Shown here piece by piece: positions 28,764-40,370 of a stretch of DNA of 64,000 bases. Origin of the DNA: Bacillota bacterium. GTDB taxonomy: Bacteria; Bacillota; Clostridia; Oscillospirales; Oscillospiraceae. Location: contig JAQYLT010000039.1 in assembly GCA_028719885.1 (NCBI GenBank), forward strand, positions 36,472-100,471, given 5' to 3'. Both the position numbers and the translations under genes were made by a program. The notes below the pieces were generated by a model, which did not search any database, had not been told where the DNA came from, and worked only from the letters and a program-made list of their open reading frames with translations. The number at the start of each line of letters is the position of its first letter. The stretch's first letter is position 1.

Positions 28764-30128
28764 ATGGCATCCAAACGACTGAAAAAGGACACCTTTTATT
28801 CCGAGCTCATGCGCCTGGTGGTGCCCATCGCGGTGCAGAGCTTCATGCTGGCGCTGGTCAGCGTCACCGACGCGGTGATGCTGGGGCGGCTGGACCAGCA
28901 ATCCATGGCCTCGGTATCCCAGGCGGGCAATGTGCAGTTCTTCCTCAGCCTGCTGGTAACCGGCTTCAGCATCGGCGTGGGCATTATGGCCGCCCAGTAC
29001 TGGGGCAAGGGCGACGGCAAATCCATTGAGAAAATCGCCCCCACCGGGCTGAAAATCATTCTCCTGCTGGGAGGCGCGGTGACCCTGGCGGCCCTGGTCA
29101 TCCCCACCACCCTGATGTCCATTCTCACCAGCGACCAGGAGCTCATTCCCCTGGGGGCGGAGTATCTGCGGGTGGTGGCTCCCTCCTATTTCCTCTGCGG
29201 CATCACCCAGGTGTATTTCGCCCTGCTGAAAAACACCGGCCACACCACCGAGAGCTCCACCATCAGCTCCGTGGCCGTGGTGGTGAACATCGTTCTCAAT
29301 GCCATTTTCATCTTCGGCCTGTTGGGCTTCCCCGCCATGGGCATCCGGGGCGCGGCCCTGGCCACGGTGATCGCCCGGCTGGTGGAGCTGGTGATGGCCG
29401 TGGTGGTGAACCGGCGCAAGGGCAATGTGCAGCTGCGCTGGAACTGGCTGTTTAAAAAGGCGGATAGGCTGCTCTATCAGGATTTCCTCCGCTACACCAT
29501 GCCGGTGATCGGCGCCAGTCTGGTTTGGGGCATCGCCTACATGTCCTATTCCGTGGTGCTGGGCCACATGGACGGTGACGCCGTTGCCGCCAATTCCATC
29601 ACCTCCGTGGCCAAGAGCCTGATTTCCTGCCTGATTCGGGGCGTGGGCGGCGGCGCGGGCATCATGATCGGCAACCTGCTGGGAGCCAATCTGCTGGACA
29701 AGGCCAAATCCTATGCCCTGCGGCTGACCAAGCTCTCCGCCGTGGTGGGCATCGCCACGGGACTGCTGCTGGTGGCCCTGACGCCGGTGATTATGAGCAT
29801 CACCCAGCTGACCCCCCAGGCCGCCTCCTATCTGAAAATCATGATCGTCTTTACCGGGCTGAACATCGCGGCTCAGTCGGTGAACCATGTGGTGCTGGAT
29901 GGCATTTTCGGCGCTGGCGGCGATGCCAAGTTCGATATGAACACCAATATCATCTTCATGTGGTGCATCTGTGTCCCCCTGAGCCTGATGGCCGCCTTCT
30001 GGTGGAACCTCCCCGCTCCCGTGGTGTTCTGCCTGTGCAACATGGACGAGATCATCAAGCTGCCAGTGGTATTCCACCACTACCGCAAGTACATCTGGCT
30101 GAGAAATATCACAAGAGAGGTGGCATAA
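28764..30128 (+). CDS. MATE family efflux transporter
   Basis: 12-TM ORF; TDAVMLGRLDQQSMASVSQAGNVQFF...GVGIMAAQYWGKGD. Confidence 0.92.
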   Translation: MASKRLKKDTFYSELMRLVVPIAVQSFMLALVSVTDAVMLGRLDQQSMASVSQAGNVQFFLSLLVTGFSIGVGIMAAQYWGKGDGKSIEKIAPTGLKIILLLGGAVTLAALVIPTTLMSILTSDQELIPLGAEYLRVVAPSYFLCGITQVYFALLKNTGHTTESSTISSVAVVVNIVLNAIFIFGLLGFPAMGIRGAALATVIARLVELVMAVVVNRRKGNVQLRWNWLFKKADRLLYQDFLRYTMPVIGASLVWGIAYMSYSVVLGHMDGDAVAANSITSVAKSLISCLIRGVGGGAGIMIGNLLGANLLDKAKSYALRLTKLSAVVGIATGLLLVALTPVIMSITQLTPQAASYLKIMIVFTGLNIAAQSVNHVVLDGIFGAGGDAKFDMNTNIIFMWCICVPLSLMAAFWWNLPAPVVFCLCNMDEIIKLPVVFHHYRKYIWLRNITREVA

Positions 30129-30145
30129 CCCCCCCATATCCTTCC

Positions 30146-30170
30146 TTGGCGCCCCCCAAGGGGGCGCCAA
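30146..30170. terminator. Strong hairpin terminator after MATE gene
   Basis: TTGGCGCCCCC-CAA-GGGGGCGCCAA. Confidence 0.7.
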
Positions 30171-30179
30171 ATTCTGATT

Positions 30180-30512
30180 CCGGTTATGGGCTATCAGCAG
30201 CATAATTGTGCTTTTGAAACGTAACGGCCCCTACTAGCTTGTTACAACTAAAACTAGGTGTTTTCCGTAGGGCGGGTGGCTTGCCCCCGCCGCACAGCAC
30301 AATCTTAAATCTTCGGATTGCCAATGTGAAAAGGGAACCCTCCCCGTTCTTGTTGGATGTTTATCTGATCGGTATGTTATCGCGGCGGCGGGGGACAGCC
30401 AGGCGCCCGACGATATAAAACATTAAATTGATGACATTGTCCCAATGGGGAGGGCAAGGAGTGGGGCGTTAATCGACGATACGCTTTTTATTTGTAACCG
30501 ATGGTTCATAAA
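30180..30512. repeat. Divergent GC-rich member of the same repeat family (copy 8)
   Basis: CAGCAGCATAATTGTGCTTTTG left end matches the copy 4 end (18/19 over CAGCATAATTGTSCTTTTG); module GTAGGGCGGGTGGCTTGCCCCCGCC at 30267-30291; right end CGATACGC...GTAACCGAT. Confidence 0.6.
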
Positions 30513-30572
30513 TTATTTACGGAATTTCTCATTTTGGGGCTTGCTTTTTCTTCGAGTCTGCGTTATTATATG

Positions 30573-30599
30573 TTAGCACTCAGGAGTTAAGAGTGCTAA
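30573..30599 (+). promoter_or_regulatory. CIRCE operator (HrcA binding site)
   Basis: TTAGCACTC-AGGAGTTAA-GAGTGCTAA, the canonical CIRCE with 9-nt spacer. Confidence 0.97.
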
Positions 30600-30664
30600 C
30601 GATGTAGATATTTGCAAATCCCCCGGGATTCGCAGTCTAAATAATTGTTTTTGGAGGAAGTATT

Positions 30665-32589
<1,925 letters not shown>

Positions 32590-32604
32590 TACCTCCTAAT
32601 TTTT

Positions 32605-32636
32605 CAGGGACACCCTCGGGTGTCCCTGATTTTTTC
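32605..32636 (+). terminator. Rho-independent terminator of groESL
   Basis: CAGGGACACC-CTC-GGGTGTCCCTG followed by ATTTTTTC. Confidence 0.9.
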
Positions 32637-32643
32637 TTTGTGC

Positions 32644-33034
32644 ATATCGGTTTCACTCAGCATAAGGAGCGTTTACCGAATTTTCGTAGGGAACGCATTT
32701 ATGCGTTCCAATAGGTAACGATTTTTGGGCGGTACGTTGAATGGTACACTTTCCGGTGTTTGCGTAGGGAACGGATTTATCCGTTCCGAAAGGTTCGATG
32801 ATCACCGCAGTTCGTTGAGTGGCATTTGGGGGAACATATTATCGGCGTTTTACCATTTATCCAACCGATTTTGAAACGATATGGGGAGTGGAACGGATAA
32901 ATCCGTTCCCTACGAAAAGAATCAACATTTTTCCATTCAACATACCCTGATAAAGACGTTACCAAGCGGAATGCATAAATGCATTCCCTACGAAACGTTA
33001 ATCCGATAAAGAACAATACTGCTGACTAAAACCG
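32644..33034. repeat. Palindromic-module repeat element, copy 6 (subtype B, four modules)
   Basis: Modules 32686-32709, 32764-32787, 32890-32913, 32968-32991; ends TATCGGTTTCACTCAGCATAAGGAGCG / GCTGACTAAAACCGATAAGC. Confidence 0.88.
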
Positions 33035-33090
33035 ATAAGCACATTTTTCTTTGTGGTCGAATGGGTGGATCATATTCCAACCGACATAAA

Positions 33091-33127
33091 AAGAGGCTGC
33101 CTCGTTGCATGAACGGGGCAGCCTCTT
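33091..33127 (-). terminator. Terminator of sugar ABC operon
   Basis: AAGAGGCTGCC ... GGCAGCCTCTT inverted repeat just downstream of the minus-strand stop. Confidence 0.85.
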
Positions 33128-33138
33128 GAAATGAGTAA

Positions 33139-34161
33139 TCAGTCCTTTTTCCGGAACCGGGCGAAGATGGCCTGGAGGACAATGAAGAAGCACAGCAGAA
33201 TGGCGGTGACCACGTTGGGCCAGGCGGAGCTGAGCTTGCCGTTGAATTTCACCAGGCTGGAGATGGTGCCGTTGATCAGCACGCCGAAGAAGGAGCCGAT
33301 CACGTTGCCCACACCGCCGGTGAGCAGGGTGCCGCCGATGACGGCGGAGGAGATGGCGTCCATTTCCAGTCCCAGGGCCTGCCGGGTGGTGCCGCACATG
33401 GTGTTCAGCACGTAGCAGATGGCGCCGATGGAGGTGAGGAAGGAGCACATCACATGGGCCTTAAACCGGGTCTTTTTCACATCCAGACCCATCAGTGCCG
33501 CACTCTGCTGGTTGCCGCCCACGGCATAGAGGCTGCGGCCAAACTTGGTATAGCGCAGGATGAGGAAGGTGGCAATCAGCACCACCAGAGCGATGATGAC
33601 ATAAATGGACACGTTGGGCACCATCAGCTTGCCCTTTTTGTTCAGATAAGCGCCGATTTCAAAGGGCATGTTGAACTTCATGGTGGAGAGCTTGCTCATC
33701 AGCGGGCTCTTGGTAATGGAAACCTGCTGGGTGGAGATCACCGCCGTCATGCCCCGGGCGAAGAACATGCCTGCCATGGTGACGATAAAGGGCTGGATTT
33801 CCAGATAGCCGATGAAATAGCCCTGTACCAGGCCGAACACCAGGCCGATCACCAGCATCAGCGGCAGAAGCACCACCGCAGGCAGCCCCCATTCCTCCAC
33901 GCCCACTGCCATGAACATGCACTCCATGGCAATCAGCGCACCAACGGAAATATCGATACCGCCGGTGATCATCACGGCCGTCATGCCGCAGACCACGCAG
34001 ATCAGACCCGCGTTGTTTTTCAGAATGTCCAGGAACACCTGGAGCTTGGTGAAGCCCTTATCCGCATAGGCCACGCAGCCGGAGATATACATGGCCGCAA
34101 ACAGCAAAATGGTGAGCATCAGGAGAATGGAATTGCTGTTCATTCTTTTCTTTTTCATCAT
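33139..34161 (-). CDS. Sugar ABC transporter permease (YjfF-like)
   Basis: MMKKKRMNSNSILLMLTILLFAAMYI...GGIDISVGALIAMECMFMAVGVEEWGLP; BPD_transp_2-type. Confidence 0.9.
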   Translation of the reverse strand: MMKKKRMNSNSILLMLTILLFAAMYISGCVAYADKGFTKLQVFLDILKNNAGLICVVCGMTAVMITGGIDISVGALIAMECMFMAVGVEEWGLPAVVLLPLMLVIGLVFGLVQGYFIGYLEIQPFIVTMAGMFFARGMTAVISTQQVSITKSPLMSKLSTMKFNMPFEIGAYLNKKGKLMVPNVSIYVIIALVVLIATFLILRYTKFGRSLYAVGGNQQSAALMGLDVKKTRFKAHVMCSFLTSIGAICYVLNTMCGTTRQALGLEMDAISSAVIGGTLLTGGVGNVIGSFFGVLINGTISSLVKFNGKLSSAWPNVVTAILLCFFIVLQAIFARFRKKD

Positions 34162-35231
34162 GCATGCACCTCCACACTGCTCTGAGCCAGCTTGGCAGCC
34201 TTGCGCTTTTTCATATAGGCCTTTACCACAGGGGACTGGATGGTGACAATGGCGATGACGATGATGGCCTTGAACACCGGTGCCTGGGCTGAGGAGACAC
34301 CCAGCGCGTACAGCGTGGTGGTGATGGCCTGGATGGTATAGGCGCCGATGATGGAGCCGGACAGCCGGAACTTGCCGCCGCCCAGGCTGTTGCCACCCAG
34401 GGCCACCGCCAGAATGGCGTCCATTTCCAGGTTCAGGCCGATGTTGTTGGTATCGGCGGAGTAGATACGGCTGGTGGCCATAATGCCCGCGATGCCGGCA
34501 AACAGGCCGCAGACCACATAGCACAGGAAAATGATGGCGGCGGACTTATAGCCGGAGATGCGGGCCGCGTCCTTGTTGATGCCCACGGCCTGCACATAGG
34601 TGCCCAGGGCGGTGAATTTCAGCACCAGGGCAGTGACCAGCACACAGGCAGCGGTGATCAGCAGGGGAGTGGGGAAAATCCAGGTGTAGCCGCCGAACAT
34701 CTTAAAGCTCTCCACGTTGATGTAGACGATGGCGCTGTTGCACAGCAGCAGGCCGATGGCCCGTCCGGCGGAGAAGAGAATCAGGGTTGCCACCATGGGC
34801 TGAATTTTCAGGAACGCCACCAGGAAGCCGTTGAAAGCGCCGCACAGGCAGGCGGTGAGAACGCCCGCCAGCACGCCCACCCAAAGGGGAACGGCGTAGC
34901 TGTTCACGTTCACGTTGCCGAAGCCCGCCAGCAGCACACAGCACACGCCGCCGGCCAGGGACATGACGGAGCCCACGGAGATATCGGTACCGGCGGAGGC
35001 GGAAACCACCAGGGTCATGCCGATGGCCAGGATGGCGGCCTCGCTGCCCCGGTTGAGGATGTCAATCAGCCGGCCATAGAGGATGCCCTGGCTGTTGATG
35101 GAAATGGTGAAGAAATTATAGAATGGATTCCCGTGGGCCACATCGTAGATGATGTTGATCAGCATCACCAGCACCATGGAGAACAGCGGCAGAAACAGCT
35201 GCTTCTGGGTGACTTTTTTCAATGTTGTCAT
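34158..35231 (-). CDS. Sugar ABC transporter permease (YtfT-like)
   Basis: GMTLVVSASAGTDISVGSVMSLAGGVCCVLL; BPD_transp_2-type. Confidence 0.9.
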   Translation of the reverse strand: MTTLKKVTQKQLFLPLFSMVLVMLINIIYDVAHGNPFYNFFTISINSQGILYGRLIDILNRGSEAAILAIGMTLVVSASAGTDISVGSVMSLAGGVCCVLLAGFGNVNVNSYAVPLWVGVLAGVLTACLCGAFNGFLVAFLKIQPMVATLILFSAGRAIGLLLCNSAIVYINVESFKMFGGYTWIFPTPLLITAACVLVTALVLKFTALGTYVQAVGINKDAARISGYKSAAIIFLCYVVCGLFAGIAGIMATSRIYSADTNNIGLNLEMDAILAVALGGNSLGGGKFRLSGSIIGAYTIQAITTTLYALGVSSAQAPVFKAIIVIAIVTIQSPVVKAYMKKRKAAKLAQSSVEVHA

Positions 35232-35235
35232 CTGC

Positions 35236-36741
35236 TTATCCCTCCGCGATGGTCTTCATAACCATCTCCTGTGTCATCTCGCCGCTGAGCTCGCCCACCT
35301 TGGCCCCGTCCCGCAGGACGGCCAGGCGGTTGCAGGTGCGGAGCATCTCTTCAATTTCCGAGGAGATGAACAGCACGCCCTTGCCCTCCTGGGCCAGCTT
35401 GATTACCAGCTTCTGAATTTCGGTTTTGGTGCCCACGTCGATGCCGCGGGTGGGCTCGTCCAGAATCAGGAAATCCGGGTCGGTGGCCAGCCAGCGGGCG
35501 ATGATCACCTTTTGCTGGTTGCCGCCGGAGAGCTGCTTGACGGGAGTCTCCCGGCTGGCGGTTTTGATTTGCAGCAGCTCGATGAAGTGATCGGCGATTT
35601 CCTCCTGCTCCTTCATGGGAATCAGCTTGGTGATGCCCCGGCGGGCCTGCATGGCCAGGATGATGTTCTCCCGCACACTCAGGTCGCCGATGATGCCCTC
35701 GGCCTTCCGGTCGTCGGGCAGCATGCCCATGCCCAGATTCATGGCGTCGATGGGGTGCTTGATATGTACATCCTTTCCCTTTACCCGCAGGGTGCCGGTC
35801 TGGGCCTTGTCCGCGCCGTAGATGGCCCGGGCCAGCTCACTGCGGCCGGAGCCCAGCAGACCTGTCAGGCCGATGACCTCGCCCCGGGCCAGCTCCAGAT
35901 CAAAGGGCTTGATCTTGCCGGCGTGGCTCAGTCCCTTGGCATCGATGAGGGTTTCGGTGCCGCTGTGGAGGCCCCCTTCGGGCTTGATGGAGGCCAGATC
36001 GTCGAAGTCCTTGCCCATCATGGCGGCAATCAGCTTCACCCGGGGCAGCTCCGCGATGGGATACTCGCCCACCAGCTGCCCGTTACGCAGCACGGTGATC
36101 CGGTCGCAGACGGCATAAACCTGCTCCAAAAAGTGGGTGACGAAGATGATGCCAACGCCCCGGTCTCGGAGCTGGCGCATCAGGTTGAAGAGCTTCTCCA
36201 CCTCGGTATCGTCCAGGGAGGAGGTGGGCTCGTCCAAAATCAGCACCTTGCATTCCATATCCACCGCCCGGGCGATGGCGATCATCTGCTGCAATGCAAG
36301 GGAATATTCATCCAAATTCCGGGTGACATCCACCGGAAGATTCATCTCGTTCATCAGCTTCTGCGCCCGCTTCACCATTTCCCGGCGATTGACGGTGTGC
36401 AGCTTGGTCATCGGCTCCCGGCCGATGAAAAGGTTCTCTGCCACGCTCAGATTGGGGCAGAGGTTGACTTCCTGGTACACGGTAGAAATACCCCGCTTCT
36501 GAGCCTCCAGGGTATTGCGGTTTTTAATGGCCTCTTCAATGCCCTCAATGTGAATTTCACCGGCATCGAAATTATTTACACCGGTGAGGCATTTAATCAA
36601 CGTGGATTTCCCCGCGCCATTTTCGCCCATCAGTGCGTGGATTTCTCCTCTTCGCAGTGTGAAATCCACGTGGTCCAGCGCCTTTACGCCGGGGAAGGTC
36701 ATCGTGATGCCTCGCATCGTCAGAACAACCTGATTCTCCAT
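35236..36741 (-). CDS. Sugar ABC transporter ATP-binding protein with tandem ATPase domains (YtfR/MglA type)
   Basis: GENGAGKSTLIKCLTGV and second ABC domain QLSGGNQQKVIIARWLATDPDFLILDEPTRGIDVGTK. Confidence 0.95.
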   Translation of the reverse strand: MENQVVLTMRGITMTFPGVKALDHVDFTLRRGEIHALMGENGAGKSTLIKCLTGVNNFDAGEIHIEGIEEAIKNRNTLEAQKRGISTVYQEVNLCPNLSVAENLFIGREPMTKLHTVNRREMVKRAQKLMNEMNLPVDVTRNLDEYSLALQQMIAIARAVDMECKVLILDEPTSSLDDTEVEKLFNLMRQLRDRGVGIIFVTHFLEQVYAVCDRITVLRNGQLVGEYPIAELPRVKLIAAMMGKDFDDLASIKPEGGLHSGTETLIDAKGLSHAGKIKPFDLELARGEVIGLTGLLGSGRSELARAIYGADKAQTGTLRVKGKDVHIKHPIDAMNLGMGMLPDDRKAEGIIGDLSVRENIILAMQARRGITKLIPMKEQEEIADHFIELLQIKTASRETPVKQLSGGNQQKVIIARWLATDPDFLILDEPTRGIDVGTKTEIQKLVIKLAQEGKGVLFISSEIEEMLRTCNRLAVLRDGAKVGELSGEMTQEMVMKTIAEG

Positions 36742-36840
36742 CCACTTTCCACGTCCTTTCTGGATTGTCTCGATTGGCACATATGCCGAAAGGAAGAGGC
36801 CAAAATGGCCCCTTCCCTTTCAGTGATTTACATCAAAATC

Positions 36841-37821
36841 TTAGTAGGCGCGGCCGTCCAGGATTTCCTGAGTCATGGTCTGAGCCAGCTCGGAAGTGAT
36901 GCCAGGAGCCACAAAGGCTTCATCGGGAACGATGGTCACGTCGGGAATCTCTTCGCCAGCCTGAATCTTGGCAATGATGTCCATGACACCGGCAGCCTGC
37001 AGGGGGTTGCACTCCACGTTGCAGTTGATCTTGCCGGCCAGGGTACGGGTCAGGCCTTCCTTGGTGGCGTCGAAGGAGATGATGATGACGTCGCCGTCAA
37101 CACCGTAGGTAACGCCGGCAGCGTCCATGGCGTCCATGGCACCGTAGGCTTCGTTATCGTTCTGGCAGACAACCACGTTGAACTGACCAGCGTAGGACTT
37201 CAGGTAGGACTCCATGACTTCCTGGCCGCCAGCCTGGGTGAAGTCACCGCTCTGGCTGTCCAGAATCTTCCACTCGGAATGCTCGTCGGCAACCTTGTTG
37301 AAGCCGGTGGTACGGCCCAGGGTAGCGGAAGCGCCCACGGAGCCTTCAATCACCAGGATGTTGGCATCCTTGCCGTCCAGGTACTCAGCCAGCCACAGAC
37401 CGGCGGTCTCGCCTTCCAGAGCGGTATCGGTGCCCAGGAAAGTGGTGTACAGTTCGGGGTCGGCGGAAACGGTACGGTCAGCGATGATCACGGGGATACC
37501 AGCTTCCTGAGCTTCCTGCAGGACGACTTCCCAGCCGGCTTCCTGCACGGGGCAGATGACGATGTAGTCAACTTCCTGCTGGATGAAGCTGCGGACGGCT
37601 TCCATCTGAGCAGCGTGGTCGTTGTCGGCGTCCACAAAAATCAGCTCGTAGCCGTTCTCTTCGGTGAAGGTGGTCTGATAGTCGTTGGTGTTGGCAGCAC
37701 GCCAGTCGGATTCGTGACCGACCTGAGCAAAGCCGATGACCACATTGTCCTCAGCCATGGCGGGGGCGCACAGGGCGACAGCAATCAGCAGCGCCAGCAT
37801 GCAAGCGATAAGTTTCTTCAT
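36841..37821 (-). CDS. Sugar ABC transporter substrate-binding protein (YtfQ-like)
   Basis: Signal peptide; VIGFAQVGHESDWRAANTNDYQTTF; first gene of the operon. Confidence 0.93.
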   Translation of the reverse strand: MKKLIACMLALLIAVALCAPAMAEDNVVIGFAQVGHESDWRAANTNDYQTTFTEENGYELIFVDADNDHAAQMEAVRSFIQQEVDYIVICPVQEAGWEVVLQEAQEAGIPVIIADRTVSADPELYTTFLGTDTALEGETAGLWLAEYLDGKDANILVIEGSVGASATLGRTTGFNKVADEHSEWKILDSQSGDFTQAGGQEVMESYLKSYAGQFNVVVCQNDNEAYGAMDAMDAAGVTYGVDGDVIIISFDATKEGLTRTLAGKINCNVECNPLQAAGVMDIIAKIQAGEEIPDVTIVPDEAFVAPGITSELAQTMTQEILDGRAY

Positions 37822-38269
37822 GGGATTACCTCTTTCCATAAATTTTTGATTTGCCCACGGCGTGTGGGCTTCTGCTCATATAAAAGCACAAAAACCGGCG
37901 TTCGTCAACGGATTCTCCGTGGATAAAAACAAAACTGTGATTCTGAATAAATACCATTTTAGAGGAATCAAACAAAAAACCGTACAACTTTTCTGAAACC
38001 TTGCTAATTGACAGAGCAATGGTGAATATTTTATGATAAGGATACTGAAATTTTCGGATTTGCCTGATTTCTGTTTCTTTTCCCTGGAAAGCAATCTGCT
38101 GTGCAAGCGGGGGAAAAGGTGCGTTTTTTTGGGATGCGTTTTTTGAAAGAGTAAAATTTTTGTATTCTTTTATAGAAACTACACAATTTTTCATCGTTTG
38201 GCAGGACAGAAATTGAAATATTTCGACAATGATTCCGGTTCCTGCCCCATCATGGAAAGGAGCGTTTTT

Positions 38270-39313
38270 ATGGCTGCCAAGTATCTTGTGATTGCTCAGG
38301 AGCTGGAGCGGCAGCTGCGCCGGGGACTGCCGGAGGGGCAGAAGCTCCCCACCGAGGCCGCCCTTTGCAGGCAATATGAATGCAGCCGGCAAACCGTCCG
38401 CTCCGCCCTGGCCATTCTGGAGGAAAAGGGGCTGATCCACCGCCGGCAGGGCAGCGGCTCCTATCCCACCCAGGCTGCGGTGAAAACCAGCCGGCAGATT
38501 GCCCTGGTGCTGGCCGATCAGGAGGAATACCTCTCTCCCACTGTGGTGCGGGAGGCCCGGAAGGCCGCCTCCCAGGCGGGGTTCACCCTCTCCTGCCTGG
38601 AAACCGGCGGCGACAGGCAGGAGGAGGCAGTGCTGCTGGAAAGGCTGCTGCGCCAGCGCCCGGCGGGGATTATCCTGGAGCCCATCACCGATGCATTGGG
38701 CTGCTTCCATTGGGAGCTGCTTTCCAAGCTTCGGGCCGCCGGAATCCCCCTGGTTTGGCTGAACGGCCGGTATGACACCCAGTCCCCGGCGGTGCTCCTG
38801 GACGAATCCATGGGCGCCGGACTGCTGATGGGCCGCCTGGCCTCCGGCGAGCACCGGCGGGTTGGGGCGATTTTACAGAGTGACGATTCCCGGGGGGCCC
38901 AGCGGTTCCGGCTGCTCTGCCGCAGTGCCGGGGAGCTGGGAATCCGGCTGTCTGACGAAAACTGCCTGTGGTATTCCCAGCAGGAGCGCCTGCGGCTGCT
39001 GGAGGGGGACGATACGCTGCTTCGGCGGTTCCAAAGCAGCTACCGCCGGGACTGCTCCGCCGTGGTCTGCTTCAGCGATGAAATTGCCTACCGGCTGCAA
39101 AAGCATCTGCTGGCCATTCACGCTCCCATGAGCATTGTCAGCTACGACAACAGCTACCTGGCCGCTTTCCAGGATGCCGCCCTCACCACCCTGGGCTTGG
39201 ACGGCGGAAGCCCCGGCAGCCAGGCGGTGCAGCTGATTTTGGAGCAGATAGAGGGGCGCCCCACGGCGGATGTATTGCTGCCCTGCCGCCTCTACCCCCG
39301 AAAAAGCGGATAA
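38270..39313 (+). CDS. GntR-type HTH with LacI-type effector domain (AraR-like) transcriptional regulator
   Basis: GntR wHTH (LPTEAALCRQYECSRQTVRSALAILEEKGLIHRRQGSG) followed by PBP-like domain; divergent from the sugar ABC operon. Confidence 0.9.
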   Translation: MAAKYLVIAQELERQLRRGLPEGQKLPTEAALCRQYECSRQTVRSALAILEEKGLIHRRQGSGSYPTQAAVKTSRQIALVLADQEEYLSPTVVREARKAASQAGFTLSCLETGGDRQEEAVLLERLLRQRPAGIILEPITDALGCFHWELLSKLRAAGIPLVWLNGRYDTQSPAVLLDESMGAGLLMGRLASGEHRRVGAILQSDDSRGAQRFRLLCRSAGELGIRLSDENCLWYSQQERLRLLEGDDTLLRRFQSSYRRDCSAVVCFSDEIAYRLQKHLLAIHAPMSIVSYDNSYLAAFQDAALTTLGLDGGSPGSQAVQLILEQIEGRPTADVLLPCRLYPRKSG

Positions 39314-39339
39314 GAGGTTTCATTCCACGGGAAATACTA

Positions 39340-39650
39340 TGTGATTATCGGTCTATCGCAGCATCAGAAGCGTTTACCGAATTTTCGTAGGGAATGCATT
39401 TATGCATTCCGAAAGGTAACGATTTTGGGGCGGTACGTTGAATGGCATTTGGGGGAACATATTATCGGCGTTTTACCATTTATCCAACCGAGTTTGAAAC
39501 AATAAGGGAAGTGGAACGGATAAATCCGTTCCCTACGAAAAGAATCAACATTTTTCCATTCAATATACCCTAATAAAAACGTTACCGGGGCGGAATGTAT
39601 CAATGCATTCCCTACGAATCGTTTGTTAACAAAAGCATAATTAAGCTATA
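39340..39650. repeat. Palindromic-module repeat element, copy 7 (subtype B, three modules)
   Basis: Modules 39387-39410, 39513-39536, 39592-39615; near-identical flanks to copy 6. Confidence 0.88.
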
Positions 39651-39654
39651 ATAT

Positions 39655-39775
39655 GATAAATATGTTGAGGTGTCAATGGGAACCGCTTGTTTTGGCGGTT
39701 CCCATTCTCTTTTTTTGTGCTCCTGCCAGAACGCTTTCAGGTCTGCATTTTTGATGCCTGTGATTGACACGAAAA
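39655..39775 (-). pseudogene. Remnant of a TfoX C-terminal-domain gene 3' end with its terminator
   Basis: Minus-strand reading VSITGIKNADLKAFWQEHKK aligns to GVKKTGLPDAVKADLKAFYQEHKL of the intact gene at 49,876; GGGAACCGC hairpin also shared. Confidence 0.65.
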
Positions 39776-39844
39776 GAGCCCATCTCAAAGCTTAACACAA
39801 AATTCATGAACTGTTCACGGATTTTCGCCAAAAAATGACATAAT

Positions 39845-39857
39845 CTAACAGGGTTAG
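39845..39857. promoter_or_regulatory. Candidate MarR autoregulatory operator
   Basis: CTAAC-AGG-GTTAG inverted repeat overlapping the putative -10 region upstream of the MarR gene. Confidence 0.4.
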
Positions 39858-39879
39858 CAAAATGGAAGGAGCATGGACG

Positions 39880-40326
39880 ATGGCAACGAAAACGCAGGTT
39901 GAAGAGGTGTTTGAAAAGATACAAGGGGTTTGTCCTGCGGACTTTTTCAATCTGATTAATGATACCAAATCGGGCATGGCGGCAGTTCTTCGCCTGCTGA
40001 GTGAATCCGGCGGAATGGCAACAGCAGGTAAAATCAGTGCTGAATTGAATGTCAGTACCGCCAGAGTCGCTGTTTTGCTGAAGAAAATGGCCGCAAAGGA
40101 CCTGATTACCAAAGAAAAAGGCGCTCTTGACGGTCGCATTACGGTTGTGAAACTGACAGAGTTGGGAGAGGAAACCGTTTCAAGACTAAAGGAGGAAATC
40201 TTCCGGCAAATCGGCTCTGTCATTGATGGGATTGGTGAAGAAAGGCTGTGTGAATTTCTTGCTGTTTTAGGTGAAATCAAGACGATCATTCATCAGTCCG
40301 ATCATTCCGGGATAGAGCTGAAATAA
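39880..40326 (+). CDS. MarR family transcriptional regulator
   Basis: wHTH GGMATAGKISAELNVSTARVAVLLKKMAAKDLITKEKGALDGRITVVKLTELGEE. Confidence 0.85.
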   Translation: MATKTQVEEVFEKIQGVCPADFFNLINDTKSGMAAVLRLLSESGGMATAGKISAELNVSTARVAVLLKKMAAKDLITKEKGALDGRITVVKLTELGEETVSRLKEEIFRQIGSVIDGIGEERLCEFLAVLGEIKTIIHQSDHSGIELK

Positions 40327-40370
40327 AAATGGCAGACAACCCAAAAGTACGAATCAAAAAAGGATAGATT

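Noticed and set aside
35149-37926. Very long plus-strand ORF (925 aa) and other long antisense ORFs (4454-6238 -, 7296-9008 -, 15871-18120 -, 28686-30203 -, 41526-44447 -)
   Set aside because: They lie opposite well-recognised genes, have low-complexity His/Gly/Gln-rich translations and no recognisable domains: antisense artefacts of high GC codon bias
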